Positions 16,368 through 25,439 of a DNA stretch of 64,000 nt are shown here, piece by piece. The DNA lies in NCBI GenBank assembly GCA_006228005.1, contig VDHG01000037.1:1-64000 (forward strand), written 5' to 3'. The notes under the pieces were generated by a model, which saw only the letters and a program-made list of their open reading frames with translations, did not search any database and was not told the DNA's origin. The stretch is from Testudinibacter crocodili. Lineage in GTDB: Bacteria > Pseudomonadota > Gammaproteobacteria > Enterobacterales > Pasteurellaceae. Position numbers and translations under genes: made by a program. Each line of letters opens with the position of its first letter. Positions within the stretch are counted from its first letter, which is position 1.

Positions 16368-17780
16368 ATGAGCGACATCAACAAACCTGAGCCGCTGCAA
16401 AGCGAGATTGAAGAACATACCGTAAGACGTGCCAGTATCATATTTTTAGCGGATATTGTGCTGTTTTTTATCCTACTGAATATGTTGCCGTTTGAACCAA
16501 ATGCAAATAAAGGCTTGGCGTTATTGGTCTTTGTTGGGATTTTATGGCTGACCGAAGCGCTGCATGTGACCGTGACCGCACTTTTGGTACCGATTATGGC
16601 GATTGCTCTCGGATTGGTTTCCACCACTTCCGCTTTGGCGTCGTTTGCCAATCCAACGATTTTCCTGTTCTTCGGCGGCTTTGCCTTGGCTACCGCATTA
16701 CACATTCAAGGTTTGGATAACATTATCGCCAATAAAATCATGAATCTAGCCAAAGGCAAACTGTTTTTGGCAGTAATCTACCTGTTCACCACCACGGCAT
16801 TTTTGTCGATGTGGATGAGCAACACCGCCACCGCTGCAATGATGTTGCCGTTAGCGATGGGAATTTTGAGCAAAATGGATAAAAGCCGCGAACACAATAC
16901 CTATGTTTTCGTGTTACTCGGCATTGCTTACAGCGCCAGTATCGGCGGCATGGGTACTGTGGTCGGCAGTCCGCCCAACGCCATTGTGGCCTCACAGTTG
17001 AATATTACATTTGGGCAATGGATGGCATACGGATTCCCGGCTATGCTGCTTCTAATGCCAATTATGATCGGCACACTCTACATTATTTTTAAACCCAATT
17101 TAAACGTAGCCTTCGAAAAGAATTTTGAAGAAAACGCATTGAACAAAAAACAGTACACCACCTTGGGTATCTTTGTGGTGATTGCGCTGTGCTGGGTGTT
17201 CAGCGGACATCTGAATCCACTCCTCTCCGCCCTGTTTGGGCTAGAGAAAAATATCGCCAGTTTCGATAGCGTAGTGGCACTGATTGCCGCCGTGGTGATC
17301 TGCGTTACCCGCGTCGCAGCTTGGGACGACATTCAGAAAAATACCGATTGGGGCGTATTAATGCTGTTTGGCGGTGGCTTGACCCTAAGTGCGGTACTGC
17401 GTGATTCCGGTGCCAGCAAAGTATTGGCAGATCAAGTTGTAAACATTATTGAAGGTGGGCATTTCTACATCATCGGCTTAGTGGTTGCCGCTTTTATCAT
17501 CTTCTTGACCGAATTCACCTCAAACACTGCCAGTGCGGCGCTATTGGTACCGATCTTTATTTCTATTGCCGAAGCTTTAGGCATGCCGCCACTGGGCTTA
17601 TCGTTAATTATCGGCTTAGGGGCTTCTTGTGCCTTTATGCTACCGGTCGCCACCCCACCAAATGCGATTGTGTTTGGTACCGGTGAGGTGAAACAGAGCG
17701 AAATGGTGCGCGGCGGCTTCTGGCTGAATATTCTTTCCACCTTTATCATCGCAACCATTGCCTATGTGTTCTGGTTCTAG
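16368..17780 (+). CDS. DASS-family anion:sodium symporter (SLC13-type di/tricarboxylate transporter)
   Basis: The 470-residue membrane protein has both SNT motifs that bind substrate and sodium in this family (about residue 146, SMWMSNTATAAMMLP, and about residue 388, TEFTSNTASAALLVP), each followed by a hairpin, plus VGSPPNAIVASQ and VATPPNAIVFGTG. These are as in the Vibrio succinate transporter VcINDY. Succinate, malate, fumarate or citrate is the likely substrate; the sequence does not decide. The N-terminal ~25 residues are hydrophilic and precede the first helix. It stands alone with its own promoter region. Confidence 0.88.
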   Translation: MSDINKPEPLQSEIEEHTVRRASIIFLADIVLFFILLNMLPFEPNANKGLALLVFVGILWLTEALHVTVTALLVPIMAIALGLVSTTSALASFANPTIFLFFGGFALATALHIQGLDNIIANKIMNLAKGKLFLAVIYLFTTTAFLSMWMSNTATAAMMLPLAMGILSKMDKSREHNTYVFVLLGIAYSASIGGMGTVVGSPPNAIVASQLNITFGQWMAYGFPAMLLLMPIMIGTLYIIFKPNLNVAFEKNFEENALNKKQYTTLGIFVVIALCWVFSGHLNPLLSALFGLEKNIASFDSVVALIAAVVICVTRVAAWDDIQKNTDWGVLMLFGGGLTLSAVLRDSGASKVLADQVVNIIEGGHFYIIGLVVAAFIIFLTEFTSNTASAALLVPIFISIAEALGMPPLGLSLIIGLGASCAFMLPVATPPNAIVFGTGEVKQSEMVRGGFWLNILSTFIIATIAYVFWF

Positions 17781-17835
17781 TTGAGATAAGCAACAAATCG
17801 ACAAAGATATTCGATGAGTCAATGTAGGGCAAATT

Positions 17836-17867
17836 GCATCTGTCCATTTAAAAAAATGGACAGATGC
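17836..17867. terminator. Perfect 14-bp hairpin between convergent genes
   Basis: GCATCTGTCCATTT and AAATGGACAGATGC pair perfectly around an AAAA loop, between the convergent DASS transporter and pabC-like genes. Neither side has a clear T run, so it may be a weak terminator, an RNA-stabilising hairpin or a remnant of a mobile sequence end. Confidence 0.5.
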
Positions 17868-17924
17868 TTAACCTTATACGGCTTGCTGTGCAAAGCTGGC
17901 GCAATTTCGGTATATAATGACAAA

Positions 17925-18491
17925 TTAAACTAGTGGATTCAAAGCGTTAATCACCCGCACTTCATCATAATCCGCTAACGTATCACAGGGAATTGAGCGC
18001 ACTTGAATTTTACCTTCCGCCAACAACTTCGTCCGTTGTGTGCCGTGCAATAGCGGTTGTGCCGGGGTGTACCACATGCCGTTTTGCAATAAAATCAGAT
18101 TACCGATGGAACAGTCTGTGACTAAACCATGTTTGATAATCAAAATTTCATCACAATCACCCCGTTGAGCATACAGTTGATCCAGTAAAGTGCGGTCGCT
18201 GAATTTCAGGTGGTAGTCAATCGTATCGCAAATCACCGGCTGAAAGCGGCGGATCGTACGGCGTTGGTAGTGGAAAAACCGCACTTGCTGCTGTGTGGCA
18301 TTGTAATCTACCCGACAACGCACCACGCCATGCTGAAATTCAAGCGGCACAATGATTGCCGATAAATCGCATACCTGCACTTCCGTATCGGCATAATATT
18401 CGCGCAACGCCTGTTGATAACGCTGCTGGTGATACGCCACATTCTGCAATTGACCGTTTTCAACAGCAATGGTTTCCATAAGCGGCAGCAT
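17925..18491 (-). CDS. pabC: Class IV aminotransferase-like protein, probable aminodeoxychorismate lyase
   Basis: The 188-residue protein is a short class IV PLP enzyme. The Lys in YHLKFSDRTLLDQLY is the expected PLP-binding Lys, and DEILIIKHGLVTDCSIGNLILL corresponds to the conserved substrate loop. It is shorter than E. coli PabC (about 270). It follows pabB with a TAATG overlap, and GAGG lies seven bases before ATG 18491. That coupling argues for conversion of aminodeoxychorismate to p-aminobenzoate for folate, although the short length leaves other roles open. Confidence 0.75.
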   Translation of the reverse strand: MLPLMETIAVENGQLQNVAYHQQRYQQALREYYADTEVQVCDLSAIIVPLEFQHGVVRCRVDYNATQQQVRFFHYQRRTIRRFQPVICDTIDYHLKFSDRTLLDQLYAQRGDCDEILIIKHGLVTDCSIGNLILLQNGMWYTPAQPLLHGTQRTKLLAEGKIQVRSIPCDTLADYDEVRVINALNPLV

Positions 18492-19495
18492 TAACACACC
18501 TCATTAGAAACTATCGGAATATACACTTTTTGCAGCATCTCCTGATATTCGTCTTGCAAACAGCTTTGTGCGGTGATGCCGCAGCCGCTGCGAAACAGCA
18601 ACTGTTCACCTTGCTGTTGTAGATAGCGGATCAAGACCGCACTTTGCAGATTTTCGCCATCAAAAATGCCGAAAATGCCGCTGTAATAACCACGCTCGTC
18701 TAGTTCTGCTTGGCGGATAATGTCGAGGGTTTTCTCTTTCGGTGCGCCGCTGATCGAACCAGCCGGCAGCAGCTTAAACAGCAGATCGCCAATTCGGTTT
18801 TGCCAATCCGCTGCCAGCTGTCCACAAATTTCCGAACTGGTTTGTAAAATGCTACCACGTTCGGTTTGCAGCCGCTCAACATAACGAAATCGGCTGACTT
18901 CAATTTGTGTTGCCACTATCGACAGATCGTTGCGAATCAAATCCACGATCGTATTATGCTCCCACTGCTCCTTTTCCGAGGCCAGCAAACGTTGTTCGGC
19001 ATTGTCCAGCGCTGCATCAATCGTGCCTTTCATCGGATATGAATAGATTTTATTTTCGGCGGTAGTGACAAAAGACTCCGGCGAAAAGCAGACAAACTGA
19101 TCGTCCAACAGCACTTTAAATGGTGCTTGGCTGAACTGAAAAATTTGCCGCAGACTATAATTGCAATCAAGTGCGGTCGGATAAGTTAAATTCAGCAGAT
19201 AAGTATTGCCTGCCTGTAGCCCCTGCTGCACGATCTCAAATCCTTGTCGATAGCGCTCGAAAGAGATCGGGCTGCGTGTCATCTGCAATGGCTCGTTCGG
19301 CTTGTCCAACTGCCAATCACGATTGGTTGCGCCTTTAATGTCATAATAAATGCCCTGCGCTGCCGCCTCGTTCAACGGCAATACCAACGGATTACGCTGC
19401 TCAAAATCGATCAAAAACAGAAACGGCTGCCGCGTTTGCCCAAAATGGTTGGCCTGCGCAATAGCATGCTGAGTAGCGTGTTGTCGTGACATCAT
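18491..19495 (-). CDS. pabB: Aminodeoxychorismate synthase component I
   Basis: The ~334-residue chorismate-binding enzyme shows the family core: VCFSPESFVTTAENKIYSYPMKGT, EHNTIVDLIRNDLSIVA, and LLPAGSISGAPKEKTLDIIRQAE. It uses glutamine-derived ammonia to make 4-amino-4-deoxychorismate. The N-terminal part is short compared with E. coli PabB (about 450). ATG 19495 is chosen because it overlaps the maf stop as ATGA; a longer frame from 19537 lies inside maf. The three genes maf-pabB-pabC appear translationally coupled. Confidence 0.9.
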   Translation of the reverse strand: MMSRQHATQHAIAQANHFGQTRQPFLFLIDFEQRNPLVLPLNEAAAQGIYYDIKGATNRDWQLDKPNEPLQMTRSPISFERYRQGFEIVQQGLQAGNTYLLNLTYPTALDCNYSLRQIFQFSQAPFKVLLDDQFVCFSPESFVTTAENKIYSYPMKGTIDAALDNAEQRLLASEKEQWEHNTIVDLIRNDLSIVATQIEVSRFRYVERLQTERGSILQTSSEICGQLAADWQNRIGDLLFKLLPAGSISGAPKEKTLDIIRQAELDERGYYSGIFGIFDGENLQSAVLIRYLQQQGEQLLFRSGCGITAQSCLQDEYQEMLQKVYIPIVSNEVC

Positions 19496-20100
19496 CGGGC
19501 GTGTTGCGCAGCGAGCAGTGGGTTTGTCAGACCGCACTTATTGATCAACAACTCGCCAGTTTCATAAATCGGTAAGCCCATTATTCCGCTGAAACTGCCG
19601 CTGATATGGCGCACAAACAGACTGCCAAAGCCCTGAATCGCAAACGCACCGGCTTTGTCCATCGGCTCGCCGGTAGCGATATACGCCCAAATTTGCTCAT
19701 CGCTTAATCGGGAGAAGGTCACTTCATTGGTTTGCAGCACGCTGTGAGTTTGCCCCTGCCAGTGCACACAAACCGCCGTCAACACTTGATGAGTGCTGCC
19801 GGAAAGCCGTTTTAAAATCGCAGCGGCATCTTGCTCTGATTCAGGCTTGCCGATAATCTGCTGCTGCAATGCCACGGTGGTATCCGCTGTCAGCAGCGGA
19901 AATTCCGGTGTTTTGCCCAGCACCTGCAACGCCCACTGGTTTTTCTGCTGCGCCATGCGCAACACGTAGCGTTGCGCCGGTTCATCCGCGAACGGCGTTT
20001 CATCAATTTCAGCACTGACTTTGATTAAATTCAGTCCCAATTCTTGCAGCAATTGCCAACGGCGCGGGCTGCCCGACGCCAAATAAAGGGTGTTTTGCAT
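19492..20100 (-). CDS. Maf-family nucleotide pyrophosphatase (dTTP/UTP type, YhdE-like)
   Basis: The 202-residue protein begins MQNTLYLASGSPRRWQLLQ, with the Maf signature SGSPRR. It also has EIDETPF, LLTADTTVALQQQIIGKP and EPMDKAGAFAIQGFGSLFV. The last motif matches the YhdE branch, which hydrolyses dTTP, UTP and some modified nucleotides, rather than the m7GTP-specific YceF branch. A longer frame reaches 20337 but overlaps rmuC, so ATG 20100 is used. It is the first gene of the maf-pabB-pabC set and is divergent from rmuC (91 bp). Confidence 0.88.
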   Translation of the reverse strand: MQNTLYLASGSPRRWQLLQELGLNLIKVSAEIDETPFADEPAQRYVLRMAQQKNQWALQVLGKTPEFPLLTADTTVALQQQIIGKPESEQDAAAILKRLSGSTHQVLTAVCVHWQGQTHSVLQTNEVTFSRLSDEQIWAYIATGEPMDKAGAFAIQGFGSLFVRHISGSFSGIMGLPIYETGELLINKCGLTNPLLAAQHAR

Positions 20101-20191
20101 AATATAATAGCCGTTTAAGGTAAAGGTACAATTTCGCCAAGTCTGATATTTTGCTTTATAATCGCGGCAAAGAAAAGAGGGAACTGACCAG

Positions 20192-21802
20192 ATGACAGAA
20201 TTAAGCCAAAACCAATGGTTATTGATCTGTGTGGCGCTGACCGCACTTTGCCTGCTGCTGTTTTTTATCGCCGCGCGGCGCAAACACGACAGCCAAGAGC
20301 TGCAACAAGATCTGAATAAAAATATTGATGATTTCAATCAATTGCTGGAAAAATATGACAGCGTGCAACAATTGCGTGAAACCCTGCAACAGCGCATGAT
20401 TCAAGCGCAAACCCGCAGCGAAGGGTTGCAACAACGCTTGGAGGAACGCGACGAAAAAATCGGTTATCTGCAACAAGAGTTTGATCAATTGCAACAACGC
20501 AACGAGAGTATTAACCGCAATATCACCGAACTGAAAGAGCGCTACGGCAGTGCTTCGGCACAAGCACAGAGCCTGCAACAGCAGCTGCTGCACAGCCAAA
20601 GTGCGGTCGAACAAAAAGAACAGAGTTTACAACAACAGCGCCAACAATTAAGCGAATTGGCACAACAGTTGGCCGAGCTGAAAACCACGCTATTAGAAAA
20701 AGAGAAAAATTTTGCCGAGCAGCAGCGCAATTTTGAACAGAGCAAACAGCAACTCTCGGTTGAATTTCAAAACCTAGCAAACCGGATTCTGGAAGAGAAA
20801 AGCCAAGCGTTTCGCCAAAGCAACCAACATTCGATCGACAGCCTGTTGAAGCCGTTCCGCGAGCAAATTGAGAGCTTTCAAAAACGGGTTAACGAGGTGC
20901 ATTCCGAAGCAATCAAAGGCAATACCGCACTTGAAGGTGAGATCAAAAAAGTGCTGGAGATTGGTCTATCGATGTCGCAAGAGGCGAATAATCTGACTTC
21001 GGCACTGAAAGGCAGCAAAAAAACCGCCGGCAATTGGGGCGAAATGCAGCTGGAACGCAGCCTGCAACTGGCTGGTTTGGTCGCGGGCGACCACTACGCC
21101 ACTCAAGCCTCGTTTCAAGACGGTGACGGCAAGCGCAAACAACCGGATTTTATCGTCAAACTGCCTGACGACAAACATCTGATTATTGACAGCAAAGTCT
21201 CGTTGGTGGACTATGAAAGAGCGGTTGGCAGCGAAGAGGAGCACCAGCAGCATTACCTGAGCGAACACGTTAAGGCCATTCGAAACCATATCAACGAGTT
21301 ATCCAGTAAAGATTACAGCAACCTGATCGGCATGCGCAGCCCCAATTTTGTGCTGATGTTTATCCCGATTGAGCCGGCGTATATCGAAGCGATGAAGCTC
21401 GACCGCACGTTGTTTAACGATGCCTATAATAAAAACGTGATTTTAGTATCGCACACCACCTTAATGCCAATTTTGCGCACGGTGGCAAATTTATGGCGAA
21501 TTGAACGTGGCAACAGTGAAGCGCGTGAAATCAGCGAACGCGCCGGCGAGCTGTATAACCAAGTCAGTCTGCTGGCAGAACGGCTGCAAAAACTGGGTGG
21601 CTCCCTCACTGCCGCCAATAACCACTACAATAACACCGTTACCGCACTGGTCGGCAATCAGGGCTTATACGGCAAAGTAGAACGTTTCAAAACCCTGTCG
21701 GCAAAGGTGACCAAAACCTTGCCGGAAGTGGAAACGCTGCAAAGCAATATTGAAACCGACCGCTTGGTTATTTTGCTTGATGAGCAAATAACCGACGAGT
21801 AA
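20192..21802 (+). CDS. rmuC: DNA recombination protein RmuC
   Basis: The 536-residue protein has an N-terminal membrane anchor (WLLICVALTALCLLLFFIA, about residues 9-27), then about 180 residues of Gln/Glu-rich coiled coil. The conserved RmuC domain follows: GNWGEMQLERSLQLAGL, PDFIVKLPDDKHLIIDSKVSLVDYERAV, and MFIPIEPAYIEA. The PD-(D/E)XK-like IDSKVS segment suggests a nuclease fold. E. coli rmuC mutants show altered inversion rates between repeats; the biochemical role is not settled. Confidence 0.92.
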   Translation: MTELSQNQWLLICVALTALCLLLFFIAARRKHDSQELQQDLNKNIDDFNQLLEKYDSVQQLRETLQQRMIQAQTRSEGLQQRLEERDEKIGYLQQEFDQLQQRNESINRNITELKERYGSASAQAQSLQQQLLHSQSAVEQKEQSLQQQRQQLSELAQQLAELKTTLLEKEKNFAEQQRNFEQSKQQLSVEFQNLANRILEEKSQAFRQSNQHSIDSLLKPFREQIESFQKRVNEVHSEAIKGNTALEGEIKKVLEIGLSMSQEANNLTSALKGSKKTAGNWGEMQLERSLQLAGLVAGDHYATQASFQDGDGKRKQPDFIVKLPDDKHLIIDSKVSLVDYERAVGSEEEHQQHYLSEHVKAIRNHINELSSKDYSNLIGMRSPNFVLMFIPIEPAYIEAMKLDRTLFNDAYNKNVILVSHTTLMPILRTVANLWRIERGNSEAREISERAGELYNQVSLLAERLQKLGGSLTAANNHYNNTVTALVGNQGLYGKVERFKTLSAKVTKTLPEVETLQSNIETDRLVILLDEQITDE

Positions 21803-21812
21803 GGCGATGACA

Positions 21813-21837
21813 GCAAGTGCGGTCAAACCGCACTTGC
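21813..21837. terminator. Inverted uptake-signal hairpin
   Basis: GCAAGTGCGGT and ACCGCACTTGC pair perfectly around a three-base loop, 10 bp after the rmuC stop and before the convergent potD region. Probable bidirectional terminator, though no T run follows. Confidence 0.65.
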
Positions 21838-21844
21838 GTGGTTG

Positions 21845-21973
21845 TTATGCGCTTGGCACGCCCAAGTGAAACTTAAATTCATCGTCAGGCGTGCTAATCA
21901 GTTCCGCTTCCACCTGTGAGAAATGCGCCACCGATGCGTTGATTAGGGCAGAGACAATCTGCCCTATATTAGA
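21845..21973 (-). pseudogene. Orphan C-terminal-like coding remnant downstream of potD
   Basis: On the minus strand the frame directly after the potD stop stays open for about 42 codons and ends at TAA 21847-21845. It includes INASVAHFSQVEAELISTP and DDEFKFHLGVPSA, which read like a genuine protein C-terminus with balanced codon use. No start codon with an RBS is visible. The first part overlaps a GGGCAGA/TCTGCCC hairpin (about 21946-21966) that could be the potD terminator. It may be the leftover end of a deleted gene. I do not recognise the family. Confidence 0.4.
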
Positions 21974-23020
21974 TTAATGGGCTTTCAGCAAATTCCAATA
22001 TTTTTCATAAATATCAATCGCTTCACCCACATCCGCTTGCAGTACGCCGTTTTCGATTTCGGCCGCCGACGGGAATAAGGTCGGGTCGTTGGCATCGGCT
22101 TCACTCAGCAGTGCTTTGACCCCATTATTCGGCATCGAGAAGCCCATGCTTTCAATCACCACTTTAGCGCTTTGCGGACGCAGCATAAAGTCGATGAATT
22201 GGTAGGCAGCATCAGGATTTTTAGCACCTTTCGGAATTGCATAGTTATCCATCCAGAAAATGGCGCCCTCTTTCGGATAAACAAAACGGATATCCGAATT
22301 TTCATGGTGAGCGCGGAAAGCGGAACCGTTCCAGATCATGCCGATATCGACTTCACCTTGTAAATACGGCACTTCCGGCGAATCGGAATTAAACGCAACC
22401 ACATTCGGAATCAATGTTTTCAGTAATTGGTATGCCTGTTCGATTTCGGCTTCGTCAGTAGTATTCGGTGAGAAGCCTAATAATAACAAGGCAATATGAA
22501 AAACTTCGCGTGAATCTGCGGTCAGTAATACTTTGCCTTTATATTCCGGACGCCACAAATCCCGCCAACTGGTGACCGCACTTGGCTCAATTTCAGCGGC
22601 ATTCAAGCCGATGCCGGTCAAGCCGTAAACATACGGCAAGGAATAGCGGTTTTGCGGATCAAACGGTTTGTCCAATAACGCTTGGCTGATGTTATCCAAA
22701 TTGTGCAATTTGCTTTTATCCAGCGGCTGCAACATATTTTCCTGCGCCATTTTGCCGATGTAATAACTGGATGGAAACACCAAATCGTAGCCGCTGCTTT
22801 TCATCAGCTTCATTTTGGAATACATCTCTTCATTGCTTTCAAAGGTCGAGTAAATCACCTCAATGCCGGTTTCTTTAGTGAAATCTGCCAGCAATTTGGA
22901 CGGAATATATTCGGTCCAGTTATACACATAGAGTTTTTGGGCAAACAGCGAGGTACTGAAAAGGGCAAATGTAGCGATCAGAGCGGATTTAAGTATGCGG
23001 CAAGTCAATAGTTTTTTCAA
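21974..23020 (-). CDS. potD: Spermidine/putrescine-binding periplasmic protein
   Basis: The ~348-residue protein has a Sec signal peptide ([22 protein letters not shown], ending SLFA) and the PotD/PotF pattern: [55 protein letters not shown] GLTGIGLN and [12 protein letters not shown]. It would deliver polyamines to a PotABC permease, but no potABC genes are in this window. The start is taken as TTG 23020 because GGAGG lies nine bases before it; the longer frame to 23050 includes that site. The second half has the expected [22 protein letters not shown]. Confidence 0.9.
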   Translation of the reverse strand: MKKLLTCRILKSALIATFALFSTSLFAQKLYVYNWTEYIPSKLLADFTKETGIEVIYSTFESNEEMYSKMKLMKSSGYDLVFPSSYYIGKMAQENMLQPLDKSKLHNLDNISQALLDKPFDPQNRYSLPYVYGLTGIGLNAAEIEPSAVTSWRDLWRPEYKGKVLLTADSREVFHIALLLLGFSPNTTDEAEIEQAYQLLKTLIPNVVAFNSDSPEVPYLQGEVDIGMIWNGSAFRAHHENSDIRFVYPKEGAIFWMDNYAIPKGAKNPDAAYQFIDFMLRPQSAKVVIESMGFSMPNNGVKALLSEADANDPTLFPSAAEIENGVLQADVGEAIDIYEKYWNLLKAH

Positions 23021-23140
23021 TTTTCGAGTCCTCCAAAGCCTTCGTTTCAAGGCTGCAACTATAAAAAGTGCGGTTAGTCAATTAACTGCGCTGAGTATAG
23101 CAAGAGCAGCCTGATTTATCTAACCGATTTTTATCCCAAC

Positions 23141-23227
23141 CACTTGATGGTAAAAATTGCCTGTTCTTTCACAATTATTTGGGGTTATATCAATATTTGT
23201 CTACAACACTTGATGGCATAATATGCC
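23141..23227. promoter_or_regulatory. Repeated CACTTGATGG motif and palindrome upstream of the copper genes
   Basis: CACTTGATGG occurs at 23141-23150 and 23207-23216, and GGCAT-AAT-ATGCC (23215-23227) forms a short palindrome about 28 bp before the DUF411 gene. No CueR-type operator is seen. These may be operator elements of the copper gene pair, without further support. Confidence 0.3.
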
Positions 23228-23254
23228 CATTGAAATTCCGCTAGGAGGCATGCA

Positions 23255-23713
23255 ATGTATTCAAGGTTGAAAACATACTTTATCCATAATTTGAGTCTTT
23301 TTTGTTTGCTCGTGAGCGCACCAGCGATAGCGGAAAACCTAAAAATGACCGTTTGGAAAGATCCTTACTGCGGCTGTTGTGTCGAGTGGGTAGAATATCT
23401 GCAAGCCAACGGTTTTGAGATTGAGGTGATCGAATCGCTACGCATCGGCGTGCGCGAAAAATTAGGCATTGAAATGCAATATTCCTCCTGCCATACCGCG
23501 CAAATCGGCGATTATGTCATCGAAGGTCATGTGCCGGCAGAAGACATCAAACGCTTGCTGGCAGAAAAACCGGATGCTGTCGGGTTAGCCGTGCCGGGCA
23601 TGCCGATCGGTTCTCCGGGAATGGACAATCCGCTATATGGCGGACAAAAAGATCGTTACCATGTGCTGTTGCTGCTCAAAGACGGCAGTAGTGTCATTTA
23701 TAACAGCTACTGA
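23255..23713 (+). CDS. DUF411 copper-binding-type periplasmic protein
   Basis: The 152-residue protein has a signal peptide ending LVSAPAIA and a core of the DUF411 family. The family signature is visible: WKDPYCGCCVEWVEYLQANGFE (a Cys-x-Cys-Cys metal site) and YSSCHTAQIGDYVIEGHVP. It ends with PGMPIGSPGMD and a GG-containing tail. DUF411 proteins are found beside copper-resistance genes and are thought to bind copper. It ends 12 bp before the multicopper oxidase gene, so the two form one operon. Confidence 0.88.
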   Translation: MYSRLKTYFIHNLSLFCLLVSAPAIAENLKMTVWKDPYCGCCVEWVEYLQANGFEIEVIESLRIGVREKLGIEMQYSSCHTAQIGDYVIEGHVPAEDIKRLLAEKPDAVGLAVPGMPIGSPGMDNPLYGGQKDRYHVLLLLKDGSSVIYNSY

Positions 23714-23725
23714 TGAGGAGAGTTT

Positions 23726-25246
23726 ATGAACAGTATCAAACGCCGTGATTTTTTGCGCTACAGCATTGCACTCGGTTTGGCAACGCACTATGGCTGGGCA
23801 ACTGCGACCCCACATATGCACCATAGCGAGATGATGCAGCCGAATATGGGCGGCATCGGCACGATGCAATCTGCGGATCTGCCATTGATGCCGCAATCGG
23901 CAATGCCGAGCGGACAGCCGCTCTCTCCACTGGTGCAATTGGCAAACCAAAGTGATCAAAGTGCGGTTTTTGAAGCCAATCTGGAAGCCAAAGTGGTAGA
24001 AATCGAACTGGCGGGTGGCAAGAAAACCGAAGTCTGGGCGTATAACGGACAGCTGCCCGGCCCGCAAATTGTGGTCAACGAAGGCGATACAGTACGTATT
24101 CACTTTAAAAACAGCTTACCACAACCGACCACGATCCATTGGCATGGACTTGCCGTGCCGGAAGCACAAGACGGCAATCCGCAGGATGAGGTTCTGCCCG
24201 GACAAACACGGTTGTATGAGTTTAAAATTGCTGAAAATAGTGCCGGAACTTACTGGTATCACCCACACCCGCACGGTTTGGTCGCCGAGCAAGTTTATAT
24301 GGGACTGGCGGGTAGTTTAATCATCAAAAGCAAAACTGATCCGTTCGCACATTTGCAAGAGCAGCATTGGTTGATCTCCGATCTACGCTTGGATCAAGAC
24401 GGACGCATTCCGCCTAACACGCTTTCAGACTGGATTAACGGTCGTGAGGGCGAGTTTGTGCTGATCAACGCCCAACTCACGCCACAAATCAGCTTGAACG
24501 GCAACCAGCGGCTGCGTATTTGGAACGCCACCAGTGCCCGTTATTTCCGTTTGCATTTGCCGAATGTCGAGTGGATTGTGGTCGGCACTGACGGCGGCTT
24601 GCTAGAAGAGCCGTTGAGCGCCGGCGACGAGTTGTTTTTAGTGCCGGGACAACGACTGGAAGTGATTCCTCGTATCAGCCAAAATGGAACCGCGACATTA
24701 ATCAGCCGTTACTATAATCGGCGTAAAATGATGGTACGTGAAGCGCCAACCACCTTAACCCTTGCCAAGGTTGAGCTAACACAAGCTGATGTCGCACTTC
24801 CGCAGCGCCTACGCACTTTTGCCGCACTGCCACCGGTTGCAGTAAAACGCACGGTTGTCTTCAGGGAAAGAATGCCGTCAGGCATGAACGGTGATACCGC
24901 CAGCATGTTACAAAATATGTTTTTGGTCAACGATCAAGTTTTTGACATGAAGCGTATTGATTTTGAAGGTAAACAAGGCGAAACCGAAGAGTGGCTGCTG
25001 TTTAATTCTTCACATATGGATCACCCTTTCCATATTCACGGCACACAATTTGAGCTGATCAGCCGCACGTTGAACGGCGAAACCCGACAAGAACCCTATC
25101 GTGCCAAACGCGATATTCTGAATTTAAAACCGATGGAAAAAGCAGTGATTCGTTTTGTTCAGTCAGAAAAAGGGTTAAAAATGTTCCATTGCCATATTTT
25201 GGAACACGAAACACTTGGCATGATGGCCATGTTACATGTGAAATAG
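23726..25246 (+). CDS. Multicopper oxidase, Tat-exported (CueO/CopA-like)
   Basis: The 506-residue protein has a twin-arginine signal (SIKRRDFLRYSIALGL) and a Met/His-rich segment (HMHHSEMMQPNMGG) near the mature N-terminus. The four copper motifs are TIHWHGL, YWYHPHPHG, HPFHIHG, and HCHILEHETLGMM, which carry the type 1, 2 and 3 sites. Such enzymes oxidise Cu(I) in the periplasm and protect against copper. It sits 12 bp downstream of a DUF411 gene with no copper ATPase nearby. The terminator follows at 25272. Confidence 0.93.
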   Translation: MNSIKRRDFLRYSIALGLATHYGWATATPHMHHSEMMQPNMGGIGTMQSADLPLMPQSAMPSGQPLSPLVQLANQSDQSAVFEANLEAKVVEIELAGGKKTEVWAYNGQLPGPQIVVNEGDTVRIHFKNSLPQPTTIHWHGLAVPEAQDGNPQDEVLPGQTRLYEFKIAENSAGTYWYHPHPHGLVAEQVYMGLAGSLIIKSKTDPFAHLQEQHWLISDLRLDQDGRIPPNTLSDWINGREGEFVLINAQLTPQISLNGNQRLRIWNATSARYFRLHLPNVEWIVVGTDGGLLEEPLSAGDELFLVPGQRLEVIPRISQNGTATLISRYYNRRKMMVREAPTTLTLAKVELTQADVALPQRLRTFAALPPVAVKRTVVFRERMPSGMNGDTASMLQNMFLVNDQVFDMKRIDFEGKQGETEEWLLFNSSHMDHPFHIHGTQFELISRTLNGETRQEPYRAKRDILNLKPMEKAVIRFVQSEKGLKMFHCHILEHETLGMMAMLHVK

Positions 25247-25271
25247 CGCTTTTATCATCGGCGCTTTTGTG

Positions 25272-25307
25272 AAAAAGCAGAAAGTGCGGTCAGCTTTCTG
25301 CTTTTTT
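25272..25307 (+). terminator. Terminator of the copper gene pair
   Basis: AAAAAGCAGAAAG pairs with CTTTCTGCTTTTT around a nine-base loop that contains the rest of an uptake signal, and a T run follows. It lies 25 bp after the oxidase stop. Confidence 0.9.
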
Positions 25308-25439
25308 AACAAGTGTATTTTGCGTAGTAAAATCCAAGCATATCATAATAAAATTGCCCTCTTATACCTAATTAATAGGCTGAAAAATCATAAGAATAAC
25401 GTATAATCCACCGATTATTGATATTAAGGGGTATAGATT

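Noticed and set aside
17913..17918. TATAAT-like promoter between the DASS transporter and pabC genes
   Set aside because: No gene starts downstream on the plus strand; the next gene is convergent, so it is likely chance.
20192..20337. N-terminal extension of maf into rmuC
   Set aside because: The extension has no family features and overlaps the rmuC start; the Maf signature begins at ATG 20100.
21946..21966. Coding meaning of the first codons after the potD stop
   Set aside because: These bases form a perfect GGGCAGA/TCTGCCC hairpin, so their open frame may be accidental even if the later part is coding-like.
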